DNA of 47,059 nt, taken from the NCBI GenBank assembly GCA_903970305.1, contig CAJCID010000299.1, forward strand, positions 1-47,059. The letters run 5' to 3'. The number at the start of each line of letters is the position of its first letter. Positions within the stretch are counted from its first letter, which is position 1. Made by a program: the position numbers and the translations under genes. Positions 9,826 through 17,923 of the stretch are shown in pieces. The DNA comes from Rhodospirillales bacterium (lineage in GTDB: Bacteria > Pseudomonadota > Gammaproteobacteria > Burkholderiales > Burkholderiaceae_D). A model generated the notes under the pieces. That model made no database searches and was not told the origin of the DNA. It saw only the letters and a list, made by a program, of their open reading frames with translations.

Positions 9826-9843
9826 ACGTGCGCTAGCGTACAT
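9826..9843 (-). promoter_or_regulatory. Near-palindrome at the presumed decaheme-operon promoter
   Basis: The 18 bases centred on GCTAGC are almost self-complementary (14 of 18 positions; the mismatches are transitions). On the minus strand they fall between a TTGTAA box and a TAATGG box spaced 17 nt apart, a possible sigma-70-like promoter with a weak -10. The layout suggests a repressor or activator operator over the promoter spacer. Neither a transcription start nor a regulator is known from the sequence. Confidence 0.35.
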
Positions 9844-10002
9844 TACAACACGAGAAGGGAGACTTTCACGAAGGGTTTGGGCGGCATTTCCGCCATAGCG
9901 ATAGGAATCGCAAATGTCCTGAGCCCCGGTTCGCGTAAACAGCGGACTTGCGTCCCGTTCGATAGCGAATGCGGGGCACGAGATAGGCCAAAATTCGAAC
10001 TA

Positions 10003-10701
10003 TTAGGGGTGTGCGTCCGTCGGCGGCAGGGCGAGCTGGGTAGTCGACGCCGAGGCGCGGGCGACGACTTCCAGGAGTTGCGCCATGGCCTGTGCCTGGC
10101 CCTGCGCGGTATCAGTGGCAATTGGGACGCTGAGTATTGGCGTTTGCAACGACACGTTGGCCGCCGGGGGCGCGAGCGAATTTTTCGACGCGGTGGCCAC
10201 CTGGATTTGCGCGATGGCATCGATCCGTCTCTCGCCGCGGAGGACGTCAAGTCGCAGCAGATCGACCTTGAGGATCAGGTCAGGCGTCCCTTGAACACAA
10301 GTCGCGTCGCAAATGGTCCAACCAGGTAACTCTGCACGCAGTCTTGCGACGAATTCCCGTGCCAGTCCTATTTCGATCCGTTCAGCCCAGGAAGTGTTGG
10401 GCCATTCAGCGAGAGACCCGGTGTCGGCCCAGAATCGCACGCGTCGCGACATCATGTATTCCGGAATGGTCAGCCGTCGCACCAGGAGAACCCTGCCCCC
10501 GTCTGGGCCGGTGACTGCGCCGGCCGTCTGACCGACGGCAGCTTGAGCTGGCGCCAGCGCAATCAAAGCCGGATCGGGGATACTTGCGCAAGAGATCAGG
10601 CAGATGGTCAAGCCTAGCAAATATCCGGTACGCATCCCGTTCCGCCAAGCCTGCTTGTCGAGTCGGATTGGCCTGGGAGACCCGAACAAACTCAAGTTCA
10701 T
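10003..10701 (-). CDS. MCE-transporter auxiliary lipoprotein, PqiC/YmbA-like (DUF330)
   Basis: Probable outer-membrane-directed lipoprotein partner of the MCE lipid transport system encoded upstream (ABC-type transport auxiliary component). The ATG at 10701 lies 10 bp after the MCE gene stop with an AAAGGG box and gives 232 residues. An ATG at 10635 would give a shorter, more classical signal starting MRTGYLLGLTICLISC. Both contain the lipobox LISC followed by Ala. The frame runs on upstream to 10902 inside the MCE gene, but that part is not plausible. The body, with segments such as LLVRRLTIPEYMMSRRVRFW, resembles the YmbA/PqiC domain, and the C-terminus ends in a helix. Last gene of the four-gene MCE operon. 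The family assignment rests on context as much as on sequence. Confidence 0.8.
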   Translation of the reverse strand: MNLSLFGSPRPIRLDKQAWRNGMRTGYLLGLTICLISCASIPDPALIALAPAQAAVGQTAGAVTGPDGGRVLLVRRLTIPEYMMSRRVRFWADTGSLAEWPNTSWAERIEIGLAREFVARLRAELPGWTICDATCVQGTPDLILKVDLLRLDVLRGERRIDAIAQIQVATASKNSLAPPAANVSLQTPILSVPIATDTAQGQAQAMAQLLEVVARASASTTQLALPPTDAHP

Positions 10702-10711
10702 CCCATCCCTT

Positions 10712-11680
10712 TCAGGGCCGATTTCGGCCAAAGATGATTGCATTCGGTTGCTCTTGAAGTACCTCGCTCCAGTCCCGCAAATTGCGGGCTGCTTGCGCGA
10801 GATCGGCGACCGCACCATCCAAGTCGCTTCGAAGCGGAGCGCCTGGCGCGGTGAGTTCGGCCACGCGCGCCATCGCCACGCGCGCGGACTCCGCGGCTTC
10901 ACGGGTGCTACTCAGGGTACGCAGCAGGTCCGGCCTGACATCAGTCACCGTGCCGTTTGCGTTGTCAGCCAGACGAGTTACCGCATCCAGCGCAACGCCT
11001 GACTTGTCTTGAACGCGCGAGATCGCCTCGCTAGCTTTGGTTAACGTCTTTCGCGTCTGGCTACCGACCCCGCTCAACTCGAGACCTGCAGCTTGTAGCG
11101 TCGTGTTCGCAGTGTCCATCGTGGACCGAAATGCTTTCAGCGTACTGCGAAGTTCCTCTGCGATTTCTCGCAATGGCAGATCGGCGAGTTCATCTGTCAG
11201 CGCACCGGAGCGATCTGCGATCGCGGGAATCTCGTGCACGTTGCCTGCCAGTTTGACCGGCGTTGCGTCAGGCACAAAATTGAGCTCGATCGATTTCTGC
11301 CCGGTAACCAGGCTTTCCGCCACCAGCTTCGCGCGCAGCCCATGACTCACCAAGAGAGGCAAATCCACCGGACCCAGCTCGGGATTTTCATCCCCCGTCA
11401 TTTTCACAATATCTGGTGTCACAACTATGTGCACCGGGATACGCGCTGTAAGCGTATGCCGGTCCAACTCCAATCCTATCGACTTGACGATACCAATGGG
11501 CACTCCGCGAAATGTCACCGGTGCGCCGACGTACAGTCCTCTCACCCCGCCCTGAAAATAAATGACGACAGGGTCCTTTCTTTCGAACAGATTGCCTCCA
11601 CCCAACCAGAGAACAACAGCGACGGTCAACGCGAGGGCACCAAGGATAAAGCCTCCTATCAACAAGGCTTGCTTGTTCAT
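10712..11680 (-). CDS. MCE-domain protein (MlaD-like), lipid transport
   Basis: This 322-residue membrane-anchored periplasmic protein has one N-terminal helix (ALLIGGFILGALALTVAVVLWL) and a single MCE domain at about residues 37-115 (VVIYFQGGVRGLYVGAPVTF, then FRGVPIGIVKSI). A long predicted helical region follows (about 170-300) and ends in a tail rich in Ala, Arg and Asn. MCE proteins form hexameric rings that pass phospholipids or other lipids between membrane and periplasm. At 322 residues it is longer than E. coli MlaD (about 183) and resembles the PqiB/YebT-associated or stand-alone MCE proteins whose coiled helices extend the channel. Its ATG overlaps the stop of the ATPase gene (ATGA). 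The substrate is unknown. Confidence 0.92.
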   Translation of the reverse strand: MNKQALLIGGFILGALALTVAVVLWLGGGNLFERKDPVVIYFQGGVRGLYVGAPVTFRGVPIGIVKSIGLELDRHTLTARIPVHIVVTPDIVKMTGDENPELGPVDLPLLVSHGLRAKLVAESLVTGQKSIELNFVPDATPVKLAGNVHEIPAIADRSGALTDELADLPLREIAEELRSTLKAFRSTMDTANTTLQAAGLELSGVGSQTRKTLTKASEAISRVQDKSGVALDAVTRLADNANGTVTDVRPDLLRTLSSTREAAESARVAMARVAELTAPGAPLRSDLDGAVADLAQAARNLRDWSEVLQEQPNAIIFGRNRP

Positions 11681-12537
11681 CTCGAGCTCTTGGCCTGCTC
11701 ACGTCGGTTCGGATCCGGCGCATTGCCCTGCTGCGCCGGGAGATCTTCTCGGAGCATGAAGGCCCGAACAGTAGGATGCTCTGGATGGTCACGTAATTCC
11801 TTGGGGCTTCCATGCGCAATGGGACGCTTGCTGTCTGCATCAAGGAAGATACCGCCGTCGGCGATCGCCAGAAGGCTTGGCAGTTCATGGCTGACGAGAA
11901 CCACGGCAGCGCCGGTGCGTTTCCTGACGTCCAGGATTAGATCGTCCAGGTGCTTGGAGCTGATGGGGTCGAGACCGGAAGACGGCTCGTCTAGCAGCAG
12001 GAGCGGCGGGGCCGCAGCAATCGCACGTGCCAGACCGGCACGCTTTTTCATGCCCCCGCTGAGGTCGGCGGGGTAGTAGGCACCGAACTTCTCCAGCTCG
12101 ACCCAGCCCAGAACCTCGGCGGCTCGCGCTTCGCGCTGACCGCGGTCGAATTTCGTGAGCTGCTCCAATGGCAGGCAAACGTTTTCGAGAAGCGTCATTG
12201 AGGACCAGAGCGCCGCACTCTGGAATAACATTCCGCACCCCGAACGCAGCTTAGTGCGTACCGCGATATCCCCCGCCCAATAGTCTGTACCGCGATACAG
12301 CACCTGGCCACCGGCGGGCTGCAACAACCCGATCACCTGCCTGAGCAGGGTGCTCTTGCCACAGCCGCTAACACCCATAATCGCGAATATCGCCCCTACT
12401 TCGACCTTAAAGGACACGCCCTCTTGAACCAAGGTCTCGCCGAAGCGCATGACAAGGCTACGCACCTCGAGCAAGGGCTGATCGGTTGCCGGAACATTGG
12501 CATGGCCTTCAACAGGCCCTGTGCTGGCAGTCTCCAT
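11677..12537 (-). CDS. ABC transporter ATP-binding protein, MlaF-like
   Basis: ATPase of the MCE lipid transporter, 286 residues from the ATG at 12537. Visible motifs are Walker A GVSGCGKST, the Q-loop region MLFQSAALWSSMT, the signature LSGGMKKRAGLARA, Walker B PLLLLDEPSSGLDP and the switch histidine in VLVSHELPS. The GGMKKRAGLARA form of the signature is characteristic of MlaF-type ATPases. The open frame continues upstream to 12837, but only inside the permease gene. The chosen start overlaps the permease stop by one base (TGATG), so the two proteins are translated together. The C-terminal tail after HPTVRAFMLRE is the usual MlaF extension that contacts the partner subunit. Confidence 0.94.
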   Translation of the reverse strand: METASTGPVEGHANVPATDQPLLEVRSLVMRFGETLVQEGVSFKVEVGAIFAIMGVSGCGKSTLLRQVIGLLQPAGGQVLYRGTDYWAGDIAVRTKLRSGCGMLFQSAALWSSMTLLENVCLPLEQLTKFDRGQREARAAEVLGWVELEKFGAYYPADLSGGMKKRAGLARAIAAAPPLLLLDEPSSGLDPISSKHLDDLILDVRKRTGAAVVLVSHELPSLLAIADGGIFLDADSKRPIAHGSPKELRDHPEHPTVRAFMLREDLPAQQGNAPDPNRREQAKSSR

Positions 12538-13313
12538 CACACGCCCAGGGCATTGGCACAAAGCGCGAATATCGCATCGAGCGCAATGACGCCTACGATG
12601 GCCGAAACCACTGCACCAGTCGTTGCCAACCCGACGCCGGCCGCATTGCGTTCGGCGTAGAGACCGTAGTAACAACCAGTCAAAGCGACTAGCGCGCCGA
12701 AGAAGAGGGATTTTGACGCGCCCAGCGCAAACTGCACGGACGTCAACGCTTCGACGCTTCGATCCAGATACGCTGGCGTCGAAATGTTCATCATCGAGAC
12801 CGCCACAATAAGGCCACCCGACAAGCCGGCGATGCATCCATAAACATAGAGCAGCGGCAAGATCAGGGTCAATGCAAAGACTCGCGGCAGCACCAAGTAG
12901 GCGACAGTGTTTAATCCGAGAACCTCGAGCGCATCCACCTCTTCGTTGGTCTGCATGGTGGCAAGTTCGGCGGCGAAGGAAGCGCCCGTGCGTCCGGCCA
13001 TGACCACTGCAGTCATGACGGCAGCCATTTCGCGCACCACTGCAATGCCAACCAAATCGGCCACATAAACGCCAGCTCCGAACTTGATCAGCTGCACCGC
13101 ACCCACGAAGGCGAGGATCGCACCGACCAGCAGATTAACCACCACGACAATGATTAAGGCCAGCGCGCTACATTGCAGGGCGACGCGACCGAAGTCGCGC
13201 CGTGGAAAACGTGCGCCACCGGTCAGCAGCGCGGCCGTCGACAGCGGAATTTTCCCAAGGAACGAGATGGCCCGCAGGGCGTTGGAAACGGAGCCTTGCA
13301 TGGATATGTTCAT
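12537..13313 (-). CDS. MCE-system ABC permease, MlaE-like
   Basis: Inner-membrane permease of the MlaE family, about 258 residues with five to six hydrophobic segments. Family features include VVREMAAVMTAVVMAGRTG followed by the Glu-rich coupling segment ATMQTNEEVDALEVLGLN, which contacts the ATPase, and the last segment IVGVIALDAIFALCANALGV. There is no N-terminal STAS domain, unlike some longer homologues. I take the ATG at 13313. A GTG at 13355 extends the frame by 14 residues that do not look native, and an ATG at 13301 is also possible. A GGAGG lies only one base from 13313 and 13 bases from 13301, so the exact start is unsure. First gene of the operon permease-ATPase-MCE protein-lipoprotein. 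Confidence 0.92.
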   Translation of the reverse strand: MNISMQGSVSNALRAISFLGKIPLSTAALLTGGARFPRRDFGRVALQCSALALIIVVVVNLLVGAILAFVGAVQLIKFGAGVYVADLVGIAVVREMAAVMTAVVMAGRTGASFAAELATMQTNEEVDALEVLGLNTVAYLVLPRVFALTLILPLLYVYGCIAGLSGGLIVAVSMMNISTPAYLDRSVEALTSVQFALGASKSLFFGALVALTGCYYGLYAERNAAGVGLATTGAVVSAIVGVIALDAIFALCANALGV

Positions 13314-14276
13314 GCCTCCAGCCGATGTATGACGCCCGCACGAATTACACGCCACCGGGCCGGAAATTGGCGACTACCATAGGGGCACGGAAAACATCTC
13401 TACGCCGAAACATCCGTGGTCCCTCAAATCACGCGGGTCGTAAGAGCTGACTCGCTTCATTGCTACCGACGCGATCCACACCCCGCTCCGATCGCACGCA
13501 CCAGGGCACCACTTTGCCAATTGTTAGCGAAGCAGATTCAATCATGGGTGCCTGCCCCTGTATGTTCGCTTCCGCACATTGTTTTTGTTGCCAGTGAACG
13601 CGTTCTGGCACAGGTTTTTCACTCACTATCCTGCGGGTGAGCGATTCGGTACTAACCAACTCTTTAGTTCAGTCCAGGGCCGTTTCCGTCTTCCGAAGAA
13701 GTCATATCGGGAGTCGTATTGTTGAGTTCTGTAACGTTTGGGGCGAGTCCGCGGGCGCGGATTCGCCCTTTTCGTTTGGAGGTTTACATGAGGTACCTGC
13801 CGTTGGTCTCAAAATAAGGCGTGCTCCAGACAACTCCTGCAGTCGCATACTGAGCGTAGCCCATTGATTCAGGATCCCCCACTTCCAGTCTTCAAGAAAA
13901 CTCGCCAGTGACTCTTTGCAGGCGGGCTCGACCGCGCTCCATTGCCTCGCGTCTCCGAGGGAGATTGACGTAGCCGTAGATGTTTCTTTTCCGATCCAGG
14001 GATCCAGTTGCATTGGGTGCCCGCGCGAACGGATCGTCAATATCTGTTTACCATCCGACGGACATTCGACTCCGTCAAGGTGTAGGCTATGAAATTAACC
14101 AATCCCACCAGAAGGTTCCGATGTCAGGCCGCGCTTGACTGGGTGCCGGTTTGCGCAAGTACCATGCGCAAAATGCCTTCTATGATTTTGCCGTAATCGG
14201 CACGTTATTTTGAGCACTTTCGTGCAATCTTACGCGCAGCCGTGCAAACGTAAGTTTTTGATTTAATTGAGTTTGG
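13314..14276. other. Gene-poor gap with several hairpins
   Basis: These 963 bases between the MCE operon and tRNA-Thr hold no gene I can support. They carry an unusual density of inverted repeats. TGCCA/TGGCA encloses the 10-bp palindrome GAACGCGTTC (13589-13610). A strong 12-bp terminator-like stem lies at 13741-13772 (listed separately). TTTGCGCA/TGCGCAAA with a 7-base loop lies at 14150-14172. CTTACG/CGTAAG followed by five T lies at 14229-14259. A 112-codon minus-strand frame at 13702-14040 lacks a ribosome binding site and overlaps the terminator; I do not call it. GC looks lower than in the flanking genes. Confidence 0.5.
13741..13772 (+). terminator. Orphan rho-independent terminator-like hairpin
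   Basis: A 12-bp stem, GGGCGAGTCCGC (13741-13752) with GCGGATTCGCCC (13757-13768), contains one G-U pair, has a 4-base loop and is followed by TTTT. Outside it, AACG and CGTT can extend the pairing. The T tract is on the plus strand, yet no plus-strand gene lies upstream within this gap, so it may end a small RNA. Confidence 0.6.
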
Positions 14277-14352
14277 TGGTGCCGCTGGCCGGAATCGAAC
14301 TGGCGACCTTCGCATTACGAATGCGCTGCTCTACCAACTGAGCTACAGCGGC
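14277..14352 (-). tRNA. tRNA-Thr (anticodon CGT)
   Basis: Read on the minus strand, the sequence starts GCCGCTGTAGCTCAGTTGG and ends CCAGCGGCACCA, with the CCA encoded. The acceptor stem is GCCGCTG/CAGCGGC, the D arm is GCTC/GAGC, and the anticodon loop TTCGTAA gives anticodon CGT, which reads ACG (Thr). The T arm is GCCAG TTCGATT CCGGC with slight stem irregularity. The anticodon arm matches E. coli tRNA-Thr(CGT) from memory. It stands alone, at the border between the accessory block on its 3' side and the housekeeping block. Confidence 0.95.
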
Positions 14353-14533
14353 AAGACCTTCGGTCAACTCTCGCGCGGGCTATGGGAAGTGAACCGATTG
14401 CGCGTCCAGCGCGCAGCCTTCACGTCATAACTGCGACGAGCCGGACAAAGAGGCGCGATTATAAACGGTCGCCAAGCCTGCCTGCAAATGACTGCGATGA
14501 GGCTGACTGCGATGAGGCATTGTGGGCATTGTG

Positions 14534-15175
14534 CTAGGCCGCGTCGGGTTGTGCACCTGGTGCTGCGAGCTGGAACGCCTCCAGGGCCATACAAGTCTCG
14601 TAGATCTCCATGATGCGTGGCAAGGGCTTCAGATCACACTGAAATCGCAGCGCGTTGAAGATCTGCGGCACAAGACAAATGTCCGCGAGGGTCGGCGCGT
14701 CGCCGTAGCAAAAGCGCCCGGCAGGCAGATTCTGGCCAAGCTGCGCCTCAAACGCGAGAAGGCCACTCTCGACCCAGTGGCGATACCAGCGATTCTTAAC
14801 CTCCTCCGACGCCCCGACCTCGTCGGTGAGGTACCGAAGCACGCGCAAATTGTTCAGAGGATGGATCTCGCAGGCGATCGAGAGTGCCAGCGAGCGAACG
14901 CGGCTGCGCCCCCACGCGTCGGCAGGCAGCAGCGGCGGCTCGGGGATCGTTTCGTCCAGGTACTCGCAGATCGCGAGGGATTGGGTCAGGGTATGGTCGT
15001 CGTCGAGCTGCAGCACGGGCACCAGCGCGTCGGGATTCAGGGCTCGGAACTGCGCAACCAGGTGCTCCTTCTTGACCAGATGGACGGGGCAATATTCGTA
15101 CTCCAACCCCTTTAGCCTAAGGGCGATGCGCACCCGATATGAAGCGGAACTGCGAAAGTAGCTGTGCAGACGCAA
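14534..15175 (-). CDS. maiA: Maleylacetoacetate isomerase / zeta-class glutathione S-transferase
   Basis: This 213-residue cytosolic enzyme of the zeta GST class isomerises maleylacetoacetate to fumarylacetoacetate in tyrosine/phenylalanine (homogentisate) breakdown, with glutathione as cofactor. Its relative maleylpyruvate isomerase acts in the gentisate pathway. The N-terminus MRLHSYFRSSASYRVRIALR has the diagnostic SSxSxRVRIAL glutathione-binding motif. LVPVLQLDDDHTLTQSLAICEYLDE is the rest of the thioredoxin-fold site, and PTLADICLVPQ marks the C-terminal helical domain. Translation starts at TTG with AGAGGG about 7 nt upstream; no ATG fits. It lies 23 bp after ispH and may share its transcript. 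No other gene of aromatic degradation is in the window, so the exact substrate is open. Confidence 0.88.
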   Translation of the reverse strand: MRLHSYFRSSASYRVRIALRLKGLEYEYCPVHLVKKEHLVAQFRALNPDALVPVLQLDDDHTLTQSLAICEYLDETIPEPPLLPADAWGRSRVRSLALSIACEIHPLNNLRVLRYLTDEVGASEEVKNRWYRHWVESGLLAFEAQLGQNLPAGRFCYGDAPTLADICLVPQIFNALRFQCDLKPLPRIMEIYETCMALEAFQLAAPGAQPDAA

Positions 15176-15198
15176 GGAAGGCCCTCTTTGGCGATTCG

Positions 15199-16161
15199 CT
15201 AGATGGAGTCGTGACTGATGCTGCTGCCCCGCTCTTCGTTACCGCCAAGCCCGACCGGTAAGGGAAACTGGACATGCTCTTCGACGCCTGGCAATTTGCG
15301 CACCGACGCAACGCCCCTGGTTTTCAAGAGCTCGATCAGCTCCTCGACAAGGATCTCGGGTGCCGAAGCTCCCGCACTGACTCCGATCCGCTTCTTGCCC
15401 GCGAGCCATTCGGGACGAAACTCGCTCGCGCTCTCGATCAGGTAGGCTTCGACCCCGAGCTTGGCACCCACTTCGCGCAGCCGATTGCTGTTGGAACTGG
15501 TGGGACTACCCACGATGAGGATCAGATCGCATTGAGGCGCCATGAACTTCACGGCGTCCTGGCGGTTCTGGGTCGCGTAACAGATGTCGTTGCGTTTGGG
15601 TTCCATGATGTCTGGGAAGCGGCGCTTCAACGCTTCGGTCACCTCCTTGGCATCGTCCACGGACAAGGTCGTCTGGGTCACGTAGGCCAGGCGGTGCTCG
15701 TCTGCGACGACCAAGCGCTCAACATCACCGACGGTCTCGACGAGGTACATGCCCTGTTCGGATTGACCCATCGTCCCTTCGACTTCCGGATGCCCATGGT
15801 GACCCACCATGATGATCTCCCGACCCTCCCGGCGCATCTTGGCCACCTCCACATGCACCTTGGTCACGAGCGGGCAGGTCGCATCGAAGACGACCAGGCC
15901 GAGCTCGTGCGCCTGCGCTCGGACCAATTGGGACACGCCATGGGCACTGAAGACCACCGTGTTACCGGGTGGCACATCCTGGAGCTCCTCTATGAAGATG
16001 GCGCCCTTGGCACGCAGGTCGTCTACGACATACTTGTTATGGACAATCTCGTGCCGAACATAGATTGGAGCTCCAAACTGGGCGAGCGCGCGTTCGACGA
16101 TTTCAATAGCGCGGTCCACTCCAGCGCAGAATCCACGGGGTTGAGCAAGAATGACTTCCAT
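15199..16161 (-). CDS. ispH: 4-hydroxy-3-methylbut-2-enyl diphosphate reductase
   Basis: Last enzyme of the MEP isoprenoid pathway: it reduces HMBPP to IPP and DMAPP with a [4Fe-4S] cluster. At 320 residues it has the usual length. The three cluster cysteines are visible in [20 protein letters not shown] (near residue 12), in [11 protein letters not shown] (near 96) and in [11 protein letters not shown] (near 197). The substrate-binding histidines (YVRHEIVHN and [16 protein letters not shown]) are present, as is the catalytic glutamate region of TMGQSEQ. It is 18 bp behind fkpB, the widespread fkpB-ispH pair. The start ATG begins the standard [12 protein letters not shown]. Confidence 0.97.
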   Translation of the reverse strand: MEVILAQPRGFCAGVDRAIEIVERALAQFGAPIYVRHEIVHNKYVVDDLRAKGAIFIEELQDVPPGNTVVFSAHGVSQLVRAQAHELGLVVFDATCPLVTKVHVEVAKMRREGREIIMVGHHGHPEVEGTMGQSEQGMYLVETVGDVERLVVADEHRLAYVTQTTLSVDDAKEVTEALKRRFPDIMEPKRNDICYATQNRQDAVKFMAPQCDLILIVGSPTSSNSNRLREVGAKLGVEAYLIESASEFRPEWLAGKKRIGVSAGASAPEILVEELIELLKTRGVASVRKLPGVEEHVQFPLPVGLGGNEERGSSISHDSI

Positions 16162-16179
16162 TTCTCGGCCTTCGCAGGG

Positions 16180-16659
16180 TTAGAGCACGGCGATGATGTG
16201 AACCTCGAACCTGAGGGCTTGTCCGGCTAAGGGGTGATTGAAGTCAAATAGCGCATATTGGTCATTGAGTTCTTTGATGACTCCAGCGAAGCTTGCTCGG
16301 TTTGGAACGTCCACCCCATCCGGTGCCGCAATCTCCACGAGATCTCCCACAGCATATTGGGTCCCCGTCTGACTTTCGGCATCGAGAAGAGCCCGACTGA
16401 CCCTGCGCACCAGGTCCGGATTGCGCGGTCCGTACGCCTCGTCCGGGCCCAATTCAAAGCTAACATGATCCCCTGCCTTCAGACCGATGAGCCTGGATTC
16501 CAGAGGCGGTGCAAGCTGACCGCTTCCCATCTGGAGCGTTGCGGGTCGGTCGCCAAACGTATCCACGACGGGCGTGTCGATCGCCTTCTCGGAGGCCAGC
16601 GCCACGCGGTAGTGCAGGGTCAGATAAGCGCCTTGGGAAACCTGATTCGATGCGGACAT
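16180..16659 (-). CDS. fkpB: FKBP-type peptidyl-prolyl cis-trans isomerase, SlpA type
   Basis: This 159-residue cytosolic FKBP of the SlpA subfamily combines a short FKBP domain with an inserted IF chaperone domain. Seen are YLTLHYRVALASEKAIDT at the start, QMGSGQLAPPLESRLIGLKA in the FKBP core, and ELGPDEAYGPRNPDLVRRV, the hallmark at the junction with the insert. The end (FDFNHPLAGQALRFEVHIIA) contains the FNHPLAG motif found in all SlpA proteins. It acts as a folding catalyst and chaperone. It is transcribed away from radC, with 50 bp between the two starts, and ispH follows it. Confidence 0.96.
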   Translation of the reverse strand: MSASNQVSQGAYLTLHYRVALASEKAIDTPVVDTFGDRPATLQMGSGQLAPPLESRLIGLKAGDHVSFELGPDEAYGPRNPDLVRRVSRALLDAESQTGTQYAVGDLVEIAAPDGVDVPNRASFAGVIKELNDQYALFDFNHPLAGQALRFEVHIIAVL

Positions 16660-16709
16660 GGAGGGACGTCTTGACTCAACACGCTATTTTAGTCGAATAG
16701 GAGCCCCCC

Positions 16710-17384
16710 GTGCCGATCCGCGACTGGCCCAGCATCCAGCGCCCACGCGAAAAACTCATCCGCAATGGACCCTCCACCTTGTCCGATGCCGAGCTCTTGG
16801 CCCTGTTCATCCATACAGGGATTGCGGGCCGTAGCGCGGTCGACCTCGCGCGCGATCTGCTGGTCCGCTTCGAGGGACTCTCTGGAGTTTTCTCGGCACC
16901 CTTGTCGGAGTTCAAGGCGATCAAGGGCCTGGGGCCTGCTAAGTATGCACAACTGCAGGCGGTCCTCGAGATGACCAAGCGCACTCTCGGGGAGAGATTA
17001 AGAGAAGGCCCGGTCCTCAGCTCCTCGCGCGCCGTGCGGGAGTTCCTGACGCTCGAGCTCGGAGACAAGCCCTTCGAGGTCTTCTTCGCCCTCTTTCTCG
17101 ATAGTCAGAATCGATTGCTCGATGCACGCGAGCTCTTCCGAGGAACGCTCACCCAGACCAGCGTCTACACGCGCGAAGTCGTCAAGGCGGCCCTCGAAGC
17201 GAACGCCGCTTCGGTGGTGTTCGCCCATAACCATCCTTCAGGAGTGCCCGTCCCAAGCCAGGCCGACGAGATCCTGACCCAGACCCTCGAGACAGCGCTT
17301 GGGCTTGTCGACATCCGCACGCTCGATCACCTCATCGTCGCGGGCAATCGAATCTTCTCCTTTGCCGAACACGGAAAACTCTGA
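16710..17384 (+). CDS. radC: RadC family JAB-domain protein
   Basis: A 224-residue protein with an N-terminal helix-hairpin-helix region ([20 protein letters not shown]) and a C-terminal MPN/JAB domain. The metal site HxHx7SxxD is intact in [16 protein letters not shown] (about residues 170-186). Length and motifs match the family. The role once proposed in DNA repair is not firmly supported by experiment in E. coli, so the biochemical function is open. The start is GTG with AGGAG 6 nt upstream. It is divergent from fkpB and has no partner gene; rpmB has its own promoter downstream. Confidence 0.95.
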   Translation: MPIRDWPSIQRPREKLIRNGPSTLSDAELLALFIHTGIAGRSAVDLARDLLVRFEGLSGVFSAPLSEFKAIKGLGPAKYAQLQAVLEMTKRTLGERLREGPVLSSSRAVREFLTLELGDKPFEVFFALFLDSQNRLLDARELFRGTLTQTSVYTREVVKAALEANAASVVFAHNHPSGVPVPSQADEILTQTLETALGLVDIRTLDHLIVAGNRIFSFAEHGKL

Positions 17385-17439
17385 CACCCGGGACTCTGTT
17401 GCATGGCCCGAGCCTGCGCAGACCCTACTGCACCGAGCC

Positions 17440-17468
17440 TTGAATTTCCTATAACTTTCCGATACAAT
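17440..17468 (+). promoter_or_regulatory. Sigma-70 promoter of rpmB-rpmG
   Basis: TTGAAT (17440-17445), a spacer of exactly 17 nt, and TACAAT (17463-17468) lie 37 bp before the rpmB start. Both boxes are close to consensus (5/6 each) and fit a strongly expressed ribosomal protein operon. Confidence 0.75.
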
Positions 17469-17505
17469 CGCGGTCTTTGCGCAAATTCATTTGAAGGTGC
17501 TGGAT

Positions 17506-17739
17506 ATGGCACGAGTCTGTCAGGTAACCGGGAAAAAGCCGATGGTTGGCAACAACGTTTCCCACGCGAACAACAAGACCAAGCGTCGCTTTCTGCCCAA
17601 CCTGCAGAATCGCCGCTTTTGGGTCGAGAGCGAAAACCGCTGGGTCAGCCTGCGCCTGACCAACGCGGGGTTGCGCACGATCGACAAGAAGGGTATCGAT
17701 GTCGTCCTCGCCGAGCTGCGCTCGCGCGGCACCATCTAG
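17506..17739 (+). CDS. rpmB: 50S ribosomal protein L28
   Basis: This 77-residue ribosomal protein begins [20 protein letters not shown] and has the typical [13 protein letters not shown] and [19 protein letters not shown] segments. An in-frame TTG/ATG five codons upstream (17491) is not the conserved start. It has a single Cys in the N-terminal CQVTGK motif and no four-Cys zinc form. It is cotranscribed with rpmG, 11 bp downstream, from the promoter just upstream, and the hairpin after rpmG ends the transcript. Confidence 0.98.
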   Translation: MARVCQVTGKKPMVGNNVSHANNKTKRRFLPNLQNRRFWVESENRWVSLRLTNAGLRTIDKKGIDVVLAELRSRGTI

Positions 17740-17750
17740 GGAGACCGGAT

Positions 17751-17906
17751 ATGCGCGATAAGATCAAGCTGGAATCGACGGCGGGAACGGGGCACTTCTA
17801 CACCACCACGAAGAACAAGCGCACGATGCCGGAAAAAATGGAGATCAAGAAGTTCGATCCCGTCGCCCGCAAGCATGTGGCTTACAAGGAAACGAAGATC
17901 AAGTAG
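17751..17906 (+). CDS. rpmG: 50S ribosomal protein L33
   Basis: A 51-residue ribosomal protein, [20 protein letters not shown] followed by [21 protein letters not shown]. It is the cysteine-free form of L33, not the zinc-binding CxxC type. GGGAGACC precedes the start. It lies 11 bp after rpmB, the standard bacterial rpmB-rpmG pair. Confidence 0.98.
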   Translation: MRDKIKLESTAGTGHFYTTTKNKRTMPEKMEIKKFDPVARKHVAYKETKIK

Positions 17907-17923
17907 TTACCCTTGGAACATCC

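Larger units (their letters stand above)
9666..10002. other. Leader and promoter region of the decaheme operon
   Basis: This 337-base gap lies between the MCE auxiliary lipoprotein gene and the decaheme cytochrome gene, both on the minus strand, and contains no ORF worth calling. It holds a long hairpin (9734-9770) and an 18-bp near-palindrome (9826-9843), listed separately. A small GGCGG/CCGCC hairpin around 9880-9896 follows the lipoprotein gene but lacks a T tract, so it is at best a weak terminator. If translation starts at 9548, the leader is even longer. Confidence 0.5.

Noticed and set aside
12538..12837. 100-codon upstream extension of the MCE ATPase
   Set aside because: The extension lies wholly inside the permease gene in another frame and has no ATPase sequence; the ATG at 12537 overlaps the permease stop as expected.
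13702..14040. 112-codon minus-strand frame upstream of the MCE operon
   Set aside because: It starts at TTG (or an ATG at 14013) without a ribosome binding site, runs across a terminator-like hairpin of the other strand and has no recognisable domain.
15274..16230. 318-codon plus-strand frame opposite ispH
   Set aside because: It is the mirror of ispH, whose cluster cysteines and start are clear; long antisense frames are common in GC-rich DNA.
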